Assembly: GCA_026225945.1 (NCBI GenBank)
Contig: JAMJFZ010001133.1
Span: forward strand, 9,444,501-9,508,500
Length of the DNA stretch: 64,000 nucleotides
Source: Cricetomys ansorgei
Taxonomy: Eukaryota > Chordata > Mammalia > Rodentia > Nesomyidae
Direction of reading: 5' to 3'
The translations under genes and the position numbers were made by a program. Below are positions 33,635 to 45,001 of this stretch, piece by piece (the stretch's first letter is position 1; each line of letters begins with the position of its first letter). The notes under the pieces were generated by a model, which saw nothing but the letters and a program-made list of their open reading frames with translations, had not been told where the DNA came from and did no database searches.

Positions 33635-34154
33635 AAGGTGAAAATGAGGAATATGAATGTGGTAAATTTTGAAGAAAGATTATAAAATAAGGAGAGAACA
33701 TCTAAATGCTACCAGTAAACTTATCTGCAGCATTACTAATCAGCTAAAGATTATTAACTTGTAGGGCCAATATTTAGATCTATCCTCTCCTTTGAGAAAA
33801 GAACAAATAAGACACTACTCAAGAAGAAAACAAAGTGGGATTGTTTTTTCCAAGGAATTGTTGCTAGTGTGGCATAACCTTAAAAAGCAATGCTGCCTAA
33901 TCTCTCTTGCTAATATTACCTGCCAACCACGGGCTCGGTACTGTTGAGTGAAGTGTAAGTGTGCCAAAACAGCCACTCACCACCAGCCTAGAGAAAATCA
34001 CGTTGCTCTGATAGAAGGTAAATTTCTGTCCCTTCAGAAGCATGTTCAGAATGGCCAGACAGGTCAGCCAGTAAAGCACTTGCCACAAATACTTTAGGAC
34101 ATGAACACTTTTCCCCAGGGACCACATGAAAAGCTAGATGCAGGTCAGTGAGAT
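33635..34154. other. AT-rich single-copy DNA
   Basis: No gene or repeat recognised. Confidence 0.4.
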
Positions 34155-34287
34155 ATCAAAAAGCTAGTCGGTGAGATGGCTCCGCAGGCAAAGACACTTG
34201 ATGCCAACCAAGACTGACGACCTGAGTTCAGTACACAGGACCCACGTGTGGAAAGAGAGAACCAACTTCTTCGGGTTCTCAGACCTC
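34155..34287 (+). repeat. B3-type SINE
   Basis: CGGTGAGATGGCTCCGCAGG, AAAGACACTTGATGCCAACC, GACGACCTGAGTTCAGTAC, GTGTGGAAAGAGAGAACCAA and TTCTCAGACCTCCAC run straight into the CA minisatellite. Confidence 0.85.
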
Positions 34288-34509
34288 CACACACACACCA
34301 TGGAATGAGAGTGCACACACACACACACACACACACCATGGAATGAGAGTGGGCACACACACACACACACGCCATGGCGTGAGTGAGCACACACACACAC
34401 ACACCCCATGGCGTGAGTGAGCGCACACACACACACACACCATGGCATGAGTGAGCACACACACACACATTCATACACACACACACACATTCATATACAC
34501 ACACACACA
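34288..34509 (+). repeat. CA-based minisatellite with CCATGG units
   Basis: CA runs alternate with a 16-19 bp spacer of the type CCATGGNRTGAGWGRGC, present about five times, followed by two ATTCAT spacers. Units are roughly 30-42 bp. It probably grew from the tail of the preceding B3. Three minus-strand frames are open across part of it, an effect of period and composition. Confidence 0.93.
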
Positions 34510-35090
34510 AGTATTCAGCAAGATGTACTAAAAATCTCAGGGAAAATCAATCCTGAGTAAAGATTCATTTCCCATAACTGAAACTGCTGAAAAATGAACA
34601 ACAGAAATCCACTCTCCGACAATAGCTGTCTGTCTCCAGACACAACCCCCTTTCCCCTATATCTGACACACAAAAAAAAGTTATCATTATGAGATTACCC
34701 CCAAATACCAGGTCCATAGTTTTGATACAAATCAGGGCGATGCCACAGGTTAGAGACAGTGCAAAGTGCCACCGTGGTCTATGAAGACCCCGAGAGCATC
34801 TGCTTTCCACGGTTACAGCGTGTGCCAGTGGATAGATACAGCAGTGAAGAGGCACAGTAAGATCTCTCACCAGGGACCTGTTTACATTTGTACTGTCAAT
34901 TCTAATGGGTTTGTATTGAATTAAATTCTTCTTCCCTCATTAGAGTCCTGATTACCAGTCCTTGAGTGTGATGTGTTTGAATTCCCAGAGGGTGTGAGAC
35001 CCTTCTCCATCTGATATACTGCCCAGCAGGGATAAAGAACAGGGCTCAAGTGAAATTTGGGCATAATCCTGAGACGATGGTATACATACT
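34510..35090. other. Single-copy DNA, nothing recognised
   Basis: No gene or repeat recognised. A 101-codon minus-strand frame at 34565-34870 lacks motifs. Confidence 0.4.
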
Positions 35091-35424
35091 CGCTATGGTT
35101 TAAATGTGAACGTCTCCCATAGGTTCCTGTGTTTGAACCCTTGGTCCCTAGCAAGTGACACTGTTTGGGGAGGCTGCAGAACCTTTAGGAAGTGGAGTCT
35201 TGCTGAAGGAGGTACATCACAGGGGGTGGACCTTGAGGTGTTATAGCCTTGCCCCCACTTCCTGTTCACTCTCTGACACGTGACAAGCTGGCCTCGGGCT
35301 CCTGTCTTCACAGCTTCCTTACCGTGACGGAGTCCAGCACTCTGAAACTACATACAAAATACATGTTTTCTCCCAGGTTGCTTTTCTTGGGGCATTTAAA
35401 TCACAACAGAAACGAAACTGGTGC
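35091..35424 (+). mobile_element. Rodent MaLR-type LTR
   Basis: CGCTATGGTTTAAATGTGAA, CACTGTTTGGGGAGGCTGCA, GAACCTTTAGGAAGTGGAGT, CTTGCTGAAGGAGGTACATC and AGGGGGTGGACCTTGAGG end in AAATCACAACAGAAACGAAA. Complete block order. Confidence 0.8.
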
Positions 35425-36436
35425 AGATACCATTCAAAAATAAAGTAACTTACCATTCGTCTGTCATTGGCAAGTTCCAACAACCAAGTGGACCCGCAGC
35501 CATCCAACCTCAGCACTGCTGACCCTCCTACAAATTGCACCCACAGCAACATACAACATACAAGGTGGCCAGAGCTCACAAACCTGGACAACAATATCAC
35601 CTATGTTTTGAGTTAGGAATCGTTCCTACGAGCCTAGTGGAAGGCGTAGGAAACACATGAACACTGAGGAGGGAAGACGGTCGTCTGCTCCATGAGAAGA
35701 GAGATTCTTCAGTAGAATGGTCTCGTGCACTGAGCACCATTCGCCTAAGCAAATGCTCACACAGTCTTTGGTTTAATAACTGCAACTCAACGAGAAGCAA
35801 TTCTTGCACCTCCTTCCCATGTGGAAGAAACTGGGGTTTGGAGAGTAATTCTCCCACATTCACGTTCCAAGCACGACCCAAACCTCTGTCTCCTGGCTTG
35901 TGCTCTTATATCCTCCCTCTGACTCCAACACCAGTCCTGGGCAGAAGACTCCATGCTCACCTGGAATGTGGTAGACAAGGGGAATTGGAGACACCGAGAC
36001 GGTCCCTGCTTAGGAGAAATGATGGATCCGCCAGCAGACCTCTACATACCTCAGAGCTCAAATACACGTCCCAACTGAGCCAACTCTCAGGCGTATTCAT
36101 ATTTTGGAATTTGCTCTTTCTTCAAGAATCATGGAAAGAAAAGAAGGCTTGACTACCTAATAACTTAGGCCAAGACATGCACACCCTCTAACTCCTTTAT
36201 GGTTCATTGCCAAACAAGTAGACAAAAGGTAGTCCATAAAGCTGTTTGGGGGAAATTTTTAACTTTAAGATCACTGCATCCTTAGTCCAAATCTTAACAT
36301 TTTAACATCTTTATACCTCTCCCTAATTCCAGCAGTTTCACAATCGTTACTGACCTCTCCTAAAAAATCTGAATCGGTGTTTCTGATCCCAGAGACTGTG
36401 TTCTTAAGTTCTAGAGCCCATCAAAATGAAAAATCT
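35425..36436. other. Single-copy DNA, nothing recognised
   Basis: No repeat recognised. A 104-codon plus-strand frame at 35838-36152 has no motifs. Confidence 0.4.
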
Positions 36437-36694
36437 CTGTGATGGCTGGCCTTGGATGTTCAACCTGCTGTCACCTAGAGCACATCCGTGAGGATGCTTT
36501 CAGAAAAAAAAAATATTGACCTCAGGAGACAGACCTGCTCTCAACATGGGCCCTTCCGGCAGGCATGCAGGGATGCGGACGGCCGCTGTTGGACTCCGCA
36601 AACCTTACAGTGTCAGCCAATCTCATAAATCTACTTTAATAACATCCCTACATTCTTTTAGTCCCGCTCCCCTGGAAAACCCTGCCTAATGCAG
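36437..36694 (+). mobile_element. MaLR-type LTR, partial
   Basis: GTGATGGCTGGCCTTGGATG and TTCAACCTGCTGTCACCTAG begin it. AAATCTACTTTAATAACATC, CCTGGAAAACCCTGCCTAAT end it. A short GC-rich middle at 36555-36600 is atypical. Confidence 0.6.
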
Positions 36695-37640
36695 TTCCTG
36701 ACATGAATAACAAACTTTGCAATTAGATGTCCATCAGTCACGATCTGTCTGTCTGCAGAGAAAATTCGAAGAGACTGCCTCGGGGTGAGAGGCCAGGAGA
36801 GAGGACGGGGTGGGAAGAGAACCAACCACCTTCTCGTTGCTATTTAATTTTTCTCCAGGAAACTTGAAGTTAATTGTACTAGTGACTCTGAAAAGGTTCC
36901 TCTTGTAATAAGCAAATAGTTAGCATGTGTGTATAGGGTTTATTTGCTTGCTAATATGTTTTATTCATATAACTGAAGCTTAGGACAAGACAGGGAAGTA
37001 GTTTGTCTACTCCCTGGTCATCTGCTTCAATGACTTGTTTTCAACCATGCCCCTTTTATGAAATCAAACAGTATACTAGGGTAGTTTATCTTTCTGTCCC
37101 TTTTTTTTTTTTTTGTTCTCAGTCTCTCTCTCATCCTCAGCATCCCAGCCTTCCTGGGCAACCCATCTGTACATTATCTCTAGATGTATCCTTCTGGTTT
37201 TCTCCCTTCCTTTACATCACAGGATACCTTCTGTTCTAACACCACTCCTTTCCCTGCCACACACAGGCATACAGTTTGGTACCCAAGCTGCTTTCTGTTC
37301 ACTGGCAGCTAGCATCCAATTCCATTCTGCCACAGGAGTTAGCTCTAAGTCAGGCAATAAATGGGCTCTTTACAAACCTAGCTTAATTTAAAGGACCATC
37401 TCCATGAGCTGCATTTCTGCAGACATCTTTCAAGGTGTTAGCAGCCTGGCTATATGCTCTTGCTTGTACAACAGTAGATTGGCTGCTGTTTCTGTCACTC
37501 TGAGCGCTCAGTGGTACGGCTCAAATTAACTAGCAAGGTAAACCACAGGAGCCACAGAGAGATTATACAGACTTGGGTTTGGTTTTGTTTTTCTCCTCTC
37601 ATTGTGAAATTTTAGCAACCAGGATATGCAGAGCACTGGC

Positions 37641-37642
<2 letters not shown>
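36695..37642. other. Single-copy DNA with T14
   Basis: No gene recognised. A T14 run lies at 37101-37114 and a pyrimidine-rich stretch at 37115-37260. Confidence 0.45.

Positions 37643-37690
<48 letters not shown>
37643..37690 (+). repeat. (GT)24 microsatellite
   Basis: A pure GT run of 48 bp with Z-DNA potential. Confidence 0.98.
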
Positions 37691-37691
<1 letters not shown>

Positions 37692-37854
37692 TTATAGTAG
37701 TAGCAGAATAGTGAATTTGTTGGCTTGAGGGAAGGTTAGACGTTGACAATGAAGGCTACCTAGCTATGATTCCATCACTCAGTTTGAATGGGGAGAGTTG
37801 TGGTAGCTCAGTCTTTCATTCTTATTCCTGTGGTATTTCATGACCTATACCTTC

Positions 37855-37856
<2 letters not shown>

Positions 37857-37902
<46 letters not shown>

Positions 37903-38155
37903 CATCTGTGGGTATAGAGACAAGAGACTAGCCTAAGGTATCATTATTCAAGCACAAATCACATTTTTTATAGACAGGTCTAAAGAACTTGCCAAGTAGA
38001 CCAGGTTGCCTGGTCAGAGAGCCACAGGGATGCTCCTGGCTCTGCCCTCCCCAGAGCTAAGATTACAAGCACATGCCGCCATGCCAGTTTGCCTGTCACC
38101 TGGGTTCCAGGGATCCAGTGCATCTCCTTACCAAATGAACACTCTTCCTAGCCCC
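37857..38155 (-). repeat. B4A-type SINE, antisense, with (TG)n tail
   Basis: (TG)n at 37857-37899 forms the reversed tail. The body reads AACTTGCCAAGTAGACCAGG, GCCACAGGGATGCTCCTGGC, GATTACAAGCACATGCCGCC and GGTTCCAGGGATCCAGTGC, ending in CTTCCTAGCCCC. Confidence 0.82.
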
Positions 38156-38654
38156 TACTTTTACTATCTTTTTTCCTTGTATATAGGTTAGAGCGCAATT
38201 TGCTTTAAAAGGCCATTCTTTAAGAGCTTGCTGTCAAAGCCAACTGTCACCTGATCTTGTCTATGCACCAATCGCCCACCGACTTTGAAACACTATGCTC
38301 AAGAAAGCCAGGCATCATGAGACTAAGGGGTAGCGATGTCACAGCAGATAAGCCGGTACATCTCTAAGATACTTGGCCTCTCTGACATTGCCTTTGGGGA
38401 GAGTGTCCTTTTTGCTGGGATTAAAGTCATTTACTGACCCAGGAGATAAGAGCTCCTAACAGCATATGGAAAATTCCATTCTCTGGTCCCTTCTTGGATG
38501 CTAATAAGGTCTACCATAACTAAGATGTATTTTCGGTGGGAGCAGGGGAGTGGTTAGTGAAAAACAAGAAGGCATAGTAGGAAAAAAAAATCTAGCGTTA
38601 ACAGTAGCGAGAGAGTGGTTTAAAAAAAAAAGTTGTTTGTGAGATAGCACAACT
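38156..38654. other. Single-copy DNA, nothing recognised
   Basis: No gene or repeat recognised. Short A runs at 38581 and 38621. Confidence 0.4.
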
Positions 38655-38812
38655 GCCTGGTGGCGGTGGTGCATACCTTTAATCCCAGCACTCAGGAGGT
38701 AGAGGCAAGCAGACCTCTGTGAGTTCCAGGCCAGCCTGGTCTACAGAGTGAGTTCCAGGACAGCCAGAGTTAAAACAGAGAAACCCTGATTTGAAAACAA
38801 AAAAACAAAAAA
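38655..38812 (+). repeat. B1 SINE, well preserved
   Basis: GCCTGGTGGCGGTGGTGCAT, ACCTTTAATCCCAGCACTCA, GAGTTCCAGGCCAGCCTGGT, CTACAGAGTGAGTTCCAGGA and CAGAGAAACCCTG lead to an A-rich tail. It is full length with few differences from consensus and is the least diverged B1 in the window. Confidence 0.97.
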
Positions 38813-38934
38813 CCCAACAACAACAACAATCAAGCCACACACACGGATCAGCATCTCCCCTGGACATTATGGATACAGCCCAGTCTTTCACTGCCCAATA
38901 GAGTATCCACTGGCCATAGATAAATGTTGAACTT

Positions 38935-39080
38935 TACATTAATTCCAATTAAAAATTCAGTTCCTTAATTGCACTGGCCACGGTTCAGGTGCTAATGGCC
39001 ACATTTGGTCACTACCCACCATGTTGGACACAGCAGATGATAACAACTCAATCATCACAGGAGGATCTGCCAGACTTCGC
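38935..39080. mobile_element. hAT-Charlie DNA transposon remnant (MER3-like)
   Basis: AATTAAAAATTCAGTTCCTT, AATTGCACTGGCCACGGTTC, AGGTGCTAATGGCCACATTT and CACCATGTTGGACACAGCAG follow the terminal half of a MER3-type non-autonomous hAT element. The family is ancient. Confidence 0.65.
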
Positions 39081-40676
39081 ATCTCTAATGTATTCCGGTC
39101 TAATGAGGCTCCCTGACCTGTAGCTTCAGTGGCGAGCCATTCTCAAGCAAAGGAGGAAACCTTAAAAAGCTGTGTGTTAGAAAGAATCCGCATGACTCAA
39201 AGGAAAAAGCCAGGCAGCCCAACCAAATCTTCCAACTTGAGCACTGAGAACACTCTACATATGCACCCAGAGGGCACAGAGACGACAGAGGAAGCATCTC
39301 CTTTCAAAATGGACAACTCCTTTCCCATAGCCTGAGGGTTGGCAGGGGAGTTGTAAGGAGAAGAGTGAGTTCGTCAGACAAATTAAAATGCAGGAGAGGG
39401 CAGCCATAGCACCCAGGGCCTGGGAAGTCTAGAGCGCCAACATGATTACATAATTGAACTGTCTCACCTTGCCCAGTCAAGCTAGATTCCAACGAGAGTA
39501 ATTAATCTTCCCAGTGCCTGTTATTCCCTGCCCTGTTCCAGCTTTCTGCTCCTGCTCAAAGCTTCCCAACCTAGCAGGGAAGAAAAGGGGGAGGCAAACC
39601 AAGTAGGAAAACCTCCATGCAGGGGGAAACTTCTAATCTGGTAGACATGAAATCCCTGTACAAGGCCAAGATGAAGGCTATAATTGTGTGTAAATGTGCA
39701 TGCAAATATCGAAAAGCAAACGTGACTTTTCTTTCAAGACACTCTGAGTCACTGTGACTCTGCAAGCCCAGAATGTAAACAGTGATTGAGACAAGGAAGA
39801 GAGCAAAGTGGACTTAGCAGCCTTATGTGGCCCCGCCTTCTTAGTCATTAGCCAGAAGCAAAGCCAAGGTGGGAGAAAGATGAGCTGATAGAGGCATGGG
39901 TGTTGAAATGCGTTCATTCACTCAACAGATATTTATTAAGCGCCTTCGACACCAGGCATTCACCATGCAGGAGCCTGGAATCTCTTCCTGAGCGAGCGAC
40001 TTGGTCCCTGGACCGGTGGAGCTTCAGTTTCTAGGGTCAAAGGCTAGATGTGTTCTCAATGTGATCTAAGGCTCCATTTTAAAGATGCAAAATGTTAGCA
40101 TATTTTCACCCTGCCATGGTTTGACTCCTCTCAAAGCATATCCATGAGGATACTTCATCATAACTACAATCCCTAGGGAAGGACCAGAACCATGAAAATT
40201 ATGAACCTAGTTTTGCACCAAGAAGTAAAGGAGTAACTTTTCAGCCAAGCTCAACCCCAAACTCCTCAGAAATGTCCGGCCACACCGAGGGGCAGCCCAC
40301 ATAAGATCTGGCTCTGCCTTAGAGGAAGCGGTGTGGGAAAACAGGTCCTTGGCAGCAATGCAAGGATGTGAGATGAGAAAGGCAAGGCAAACAAAAAGTG
40401 GATAAAAAATAATCTCACTGCGTATCCACCACCACACCTAAGCATGTATTTATGAACTGACGTGATACGGCCCAGAGAGTCTTAATACTACAATATTAAA
40501 TTTCTTACACGGGAGAAGCAAAGACGGCACATTATAACAAAGACAGTTTGGGTTCTGTGTTGTTGGTTTTCTGGTTCTTGCTAATGTTCTGGTTTTTAGC
40601 TTTGCTCACGTAGATGTTATTTTCCTTTAAAGGGCTGCCTTCCTGGGAACCGTTTTTTTCCAACCAAAGTGCAATG

Positions 40677-40690
40677 CTGCCCCCTGGTGA
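40677..40690 (-). promoter_or_regulatory. Strong CTCF-type motif
   Basis: CTGCCCCCTGGTGA on the plus strand is, reversed, TCACCAGGGGGCAG. This matches every core position of the CTCF consensus YCASYAGRKGGCRS. It lies in single-copy DNA and not in a SINE. Motif orientation is minus. Binding is inferred. Confidence 0.55.
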
Positions 40691-41555
40691 CTGAATGCTA
40701 TGAGCACCACACAGAAACCCAGCCTCCTAAAAGCTGACTCCGGTTTTTCATTTTGCCATTTTTCCGTCTTCCAAAGTGCAACTATTTCATCTTTAAAGAT
40801 TCACCGCTCGGGGGTATTTTATGGCTTACACGCTAATCAACACGTTATTTTCTTCTCTAACAGGAACGGTGCAGTGATTACTTAACGAGGGGGAGTGGTG
40901 GGTATGTGGCAGCTTTCTCCCTTTTTTGCTTTATAAATTAAGCGATCTCCCCAGAGAAGCCCAGAAATCAGGCCTATTCCATGTAACCTTCAGAATCCTG
41001 ACTGGGATTCTCGCTGAGGAGACGTTCACTGAGAACGCCAAAGCCTGGGTCGGACAGACATCCCACTCCCAGTCAAATTTATTTGATTTCAGTTCATCTT
41101 TCAGTTCTTGTACTGGGAATAAACTGAAACCAAACGCTCTGAAAATAGCAATGCAGGTGAAACGCTAAGCTGTAGAAAGGCTCCTTCCTGGGTTGCATGA
41201 AAACAAAACTCCCAGCTTAAAAAAAGCACACGCTAGTGAAAACACCCAGAGTGGCTAGTGGTTAGGCTAGCGGGGCAGCTGGCTTCATCTCCCATCTGGA
41301 TCCAACTGCCAACCAGCCCCTGTATTAATGACCTCCGAATCTACGGAAATGCACATGGAGGTGGGGCATCCAAAGCTACTGAATGATAAACTCTGGGCAT
41401 AGGACGTAGAGGTCTGCACTTTTACCAAGGTCCCTCATGACTTGCTGTGCGCAAAACTTTGAAAACGACTGAGTAATATTTAACAGATTTTTAATCTCCA
41501 TTAAGAAGATACTGTTATTCAGAGATTGTCAAATATTGCAAAGCTACAGAATAAC

Positions 41556-41558
<3 letters not shown>

Positions 41559-41593
<35 letters not shown>
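41559..41593 (+). repeat. (CA)n microsatellite
   Basis: A pure AC run of about 34 bp. Confidence 0.97.
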
Positions 41594-41594
<1 letters not shown>

Positions 41595-41861
41595 CAGTCG
41601 TTGCTTTCCTTTGATGTTCTATCAAATTAAAAAGATATTACCTGGCAACCCAAAGACCCAACCTATAAACACTGATAACCACCAACCAAAATCATGAATG
41701 CCACCTGGTAATTGCTGAGGATAATTTCTAATGGAATTTGCAACCCCGGTGATAATCTTTTTAAAAGTCCACCAGTGAAAAACAAACTAATTCATTATGT
41801 GGAGCCATTCACCAGATCTGAGGATAAGAGAGCCTGGCGATATCTACAGAGCATTTTTGCC

Positions 41862-41973
41862 TTGAAAGAAAGAGAGCAAGAAATAGACAAGGAAAGGGAA
41901 AAAGAAATGAGAAAGGGGTGAGAGGGGAGGAACGAGAAAAAGAGAGGAGGGGGAAGGAGATGGGAGGGGTGGA
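41862..41973 (+). repeat. Polypurine tract
   Basis: About 110 bp of A/G with few interruptions. It moves from AAAG-rich to GGGAGG-rich sequence. Possible triplex or G-rich structure. Confidence 0.85.
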
Positions 41974-43604
41974 TTCAAGCAGACTGAAATCCCCTTTTGT
42001 TGTTCTCTGAACTTGGTTCTGCTGATCTTGGTCCTGCCTCCTGCCTTCTTCCCTCTCTTGGGCAGTCACTGTCTGCCTCTATGATTCTTTTATAACCACT
42101 CATCACATACCAGTCCAGGCCATGGTAAAAAATGGAGTGTGCTCTGGTCTTGCCAAGCCCAGCTTGCAAAGCCAGTGCCATCAGCTGCTGTGCACAGCCC
42201 GGTGTAGTTAAGCAGTGCCAGGCCCAACAGGTTGTATTTCACTGCTCCCTTTACAGCTTGGCTGAGCCACAGGAGGTGTGAGCCCTGGATAGAAAAGGTT
42301 GCATTTTGCCTAAAGGAAGCCGCCTGACATTGACAGAGGGTCTGTTGCTCCTTTACCCATCCACTCGGCCCCGCAGTCACAGCGGGGTACGCAAAAGGAA
42401 GATGGGAAAAGGGACAGATTGAAAACGTTCCACACCCATGAGCGGAGAAGTAGCACCCCTGCTTTCCAGGCTGGGATCCCTGGAGAAACCCACCTTGAGA
42501 TCTCCGAAGTGGAAATCAAAACCTGCCCAGCAGTCAAGAAAGAAGAAGGGCAACTTCTGTAGAGAAAGGTCTAGAAGCATGGGTGACTCTGGCAGAGGGC
42601 TTTTTTGGTTTATTCTGAGGACAGATACTTGGACCGTGTCAAGTCCATTTGTTCTGGAAGAGAAATCGAATATTACAGAGCATCCTTTAACTTCTTATAG
42701 AATTTCAATACATCTCTGAAAGTGGGCTCTAAGTCACCACCACCTACTGACAGCAAAGAAGCCTGGGATGAGGATTTACCTAGGACTCTTCCCAGGTGTT
42801 TATGGCCTACAGCAAGGAGACCCAAATTGCAAATTTAATGACAAATGGCTTTGAAGAGACGAGGCTTTTTGAATGAATTACAATAAATATGCATTAATCC
42901 AAGTGTCCTCCCAAAGGACACTTAATATCCTAGTCAAGTCTCTTCCATTTGTATCTGGCCCACGTCATCTTGAAATCCACACCACTTTCTATCTCCCCTT
43001 CATTGCTCCGTGTGTGTAACTCACATTTAAGACCAGTTCTGTTTGCCACGTGACCTTTAAAGGAAGGTTAAAAAGTGAGTTTTGCATGATATGGAACCAG
43101 CATACTTCCAATGCACATGAGGCAAATCATAAGGATTTGAACAGAAACCCATTTTCTAGCTTCTATGGGGCCAAAAACAACTGTTTGGGGGGAAGGGAGC
43201 ACCCAGCCTGTGTTGGTATTGCTTATTTATAAGAATGTTTTCCCTTTTGCTTCTTATAGTAAGCAAAACAATTGCTCCCTCTCCCCCAGGATGTCTCCCC
43301 CTAATCCTTGGACCTCTGAAGGAGTTCTCTGACACAGCAGAAGCAACTTCCCGGATGTGATTAAGGATGTGAGAGTTCCAGAGTCCTTCTAAGGCAGAGG
43401 CAGGAGAGTCTGAAAAGGAAATGTTTCAGGAGGAAACAGACTGTGGTGTGCATTGGTGGCTTTCAAAGTGGGAGGAGAAGGTCCGTCCAAGGGATATGGC
43501 TGCCTTCTAGAAGCTGGGAAGGCAATGATTGACCTCTGGAGTGTCCATAGTCTCCTAGAGTTTCCTTAAGCAAGGTAGCCCTATGACACTACAAGACCCA
43601 TTTT

Positions 43605-43820
43605 AGGTTTTTTAAAGGTTTCATTTTATCTTTAGTTATGTTTATGTGAATAGGAGTGTGTGCGCGCATGAGTGCAGAGCCTCAGAGGCCAGAAGACTCT
43701 CACTCCCCTGGAACCGGAGTTACAGGCTGTTGTGAGCTGACATCTGGGTGCTGGGAACTGAATTCCGGTCCTCTGCAAAAGCAGTATGTACTCTTAACTG
43801 CCAAGCCAGCTCTCTGGCTC
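43605..43820 (-). repeat. B3-type SINE, antisense
   Basis: CAGAGGCCAGAAGACTCTCA, CCCCTGGAACCGGAGTTACA, GGCTGTTGTGAGCTGACATC, TGGGTGCTGGGAACTGAATT and CCTCTGCAAAAGCAGTATG end in the reversed head CTCTCTGGCTC. Complete. Confidence 0.92.
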
Positions 43821-44343
43821 TCTAAGGACCCATTTTGAACTTCAGACTCCCAGAGATGTAAAATGCTAAATCTATGCTCTTTTAAGCCAGTAAGTTGGCT
43901 GAACAACCAATGGGAAACTAATACAGTCGCCATGTCCTTTCTGAAGAGAGTTGGGGTTTTTCAAGGACTGACAATACATCGATGGCCAGACACTCAAAAC
44001 TCTGTGAAATTCTTGAGTATGATTAAAATCCAACACACTTTAGAGCTATGAGTGCTGACCACTAGTGAGAGAACAGTTGACACTGAGCATTTTCTTCTAG
44101 CAGAGGCATTATTAATGATTCATCACAAATCATACTAGAATGACGAGCTATACTTTTAGAAGCCGGCCGGCAATGATTTTAATTGTTTCTAATTTCTTTG
44201 GATCCTCATGATTTAACAAATCATGGACAACTAACTGACACAGAAACAGGCTTGAAAATGAGCAATTGCTCCACTAAAAGGACTTCGTGGCCTGCAAGTC
44301 TACCAGATGATCCAGGACTTTTTTATGTAGATGTGTGTGTGTG

Positions 44344-44376
<33 letters not shown>

Positions 44377-44696
44377 TGTGCACACATATCTATGAGGAAC
44401 ATGTGACATCCCAATCACAGAAGGCCATGCAAATATAAGGGTATGGAAAAGCCTTCATAGAACATGACTTCCCTCCCCTAACAGGGTGAGCCAAGCAGAG
44501 TATCCAACTTGCAACAAGAAATTGTGCCTTTAAACTGACCTCAGAGTGCTGTCTCTTCCTGATCACCTCAACAAAGAGGATGGAGTGGAATGCCCCCAAC
44601 CAGAAGGGACATAGAAGACCTTTCTTTTTTGTAATCAAGACCCTGGACACTCCACTGACGCATAAGTCCTTATTCTGTTATCTATGATTAGAAAGG
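43821..44696. other. Single-copy DNA with (GT)n
   Basis: (GT)n with one TTG interruption lies at 44332-44380. Nothing else recognised. Confidence 0.55.
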
Positions 44697-44798
44697 ATGC
44701 TGGATGTGGCTCAGGTCTTTAATCCCACACTAGGGAGGCAGAAGCAGGCAGATCTCTGGGTTCAAGGCCAGCCTGGTCTACAGAGCAAGTACCAGGCC
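44697..44798 (+). repeat. B1 SINE, 3'-truncated
   Basis: GTGGCTCAGGTCTTTAATCC, GGGAGGCAGAAGCAGGCAGA and TTCAAGGCCAGCCTGGTCTA are B1. It breaks off near CAAGTACCAGG where a B4 begins in the opposite orientation. Confidence 0.85.
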
Positions 44799-45001
44799 AC
44801 TTTCCACCTTTATTCACTTAAGACAGATTTTCTCACTGAGCCAGGCAGCCAGCAAGGCCCCTGGGATCCTCCTGGCTCTACCTACCCCCTACACTAGCTT
44901 GCAGGCTCACTTGGCTTTTTTCTATAGGTGCTGGGGATTTGAACACAGGCCCTCACGCTTGCACTGTGAGCTCTCTTACTTGCTGAGGTACCTCCATTCC
45001 C
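44799..45001 (-). repeat. B4-type SINE, antisense
   Basis: AGACAGATTTTCTCACTGAG, CCCCTGGGATCCTCCTGGCT, AGGTGCTGGGGATTTGAACA and CAGGCCCTCACGCTTGCACT are followed by the reversed head TGCTGAGGTACCTCCATTCC. Confidence 0.82.

Larger units (their letters stand above)
39081..43604. other. Long interval with few repeats
   Basis: Apart from a short ATTTATTAAGCGCC signature near 39930 (possible L2/MIR remnant) and the simple repeats and CTCF motif listed separately, I recognise nothing. Frames up to 96 codons have no domains. A low repeat load over 4.5 kb makes this the best stretch to test for conserved elements. Confidence 0.45.

Noticed and set aside
34288..34509. CRISPR-like alternation of repeat and spacer
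   Set aside because: The alternation is of CA runs and a decaying tandem unit. Spacers are near-identical and the host is a rodent.
34145..34510. Three overlapping minus-strand frames rich in Cys and Val
   Set aside because: They are CA-repeat reading frames and not proteins.
40839..40885. Splice-acceptor-like TTCTTCTCTAACAG followed by a short open frame
   Set aside because: The frame closes quickly and no donor or second exon is convincing.
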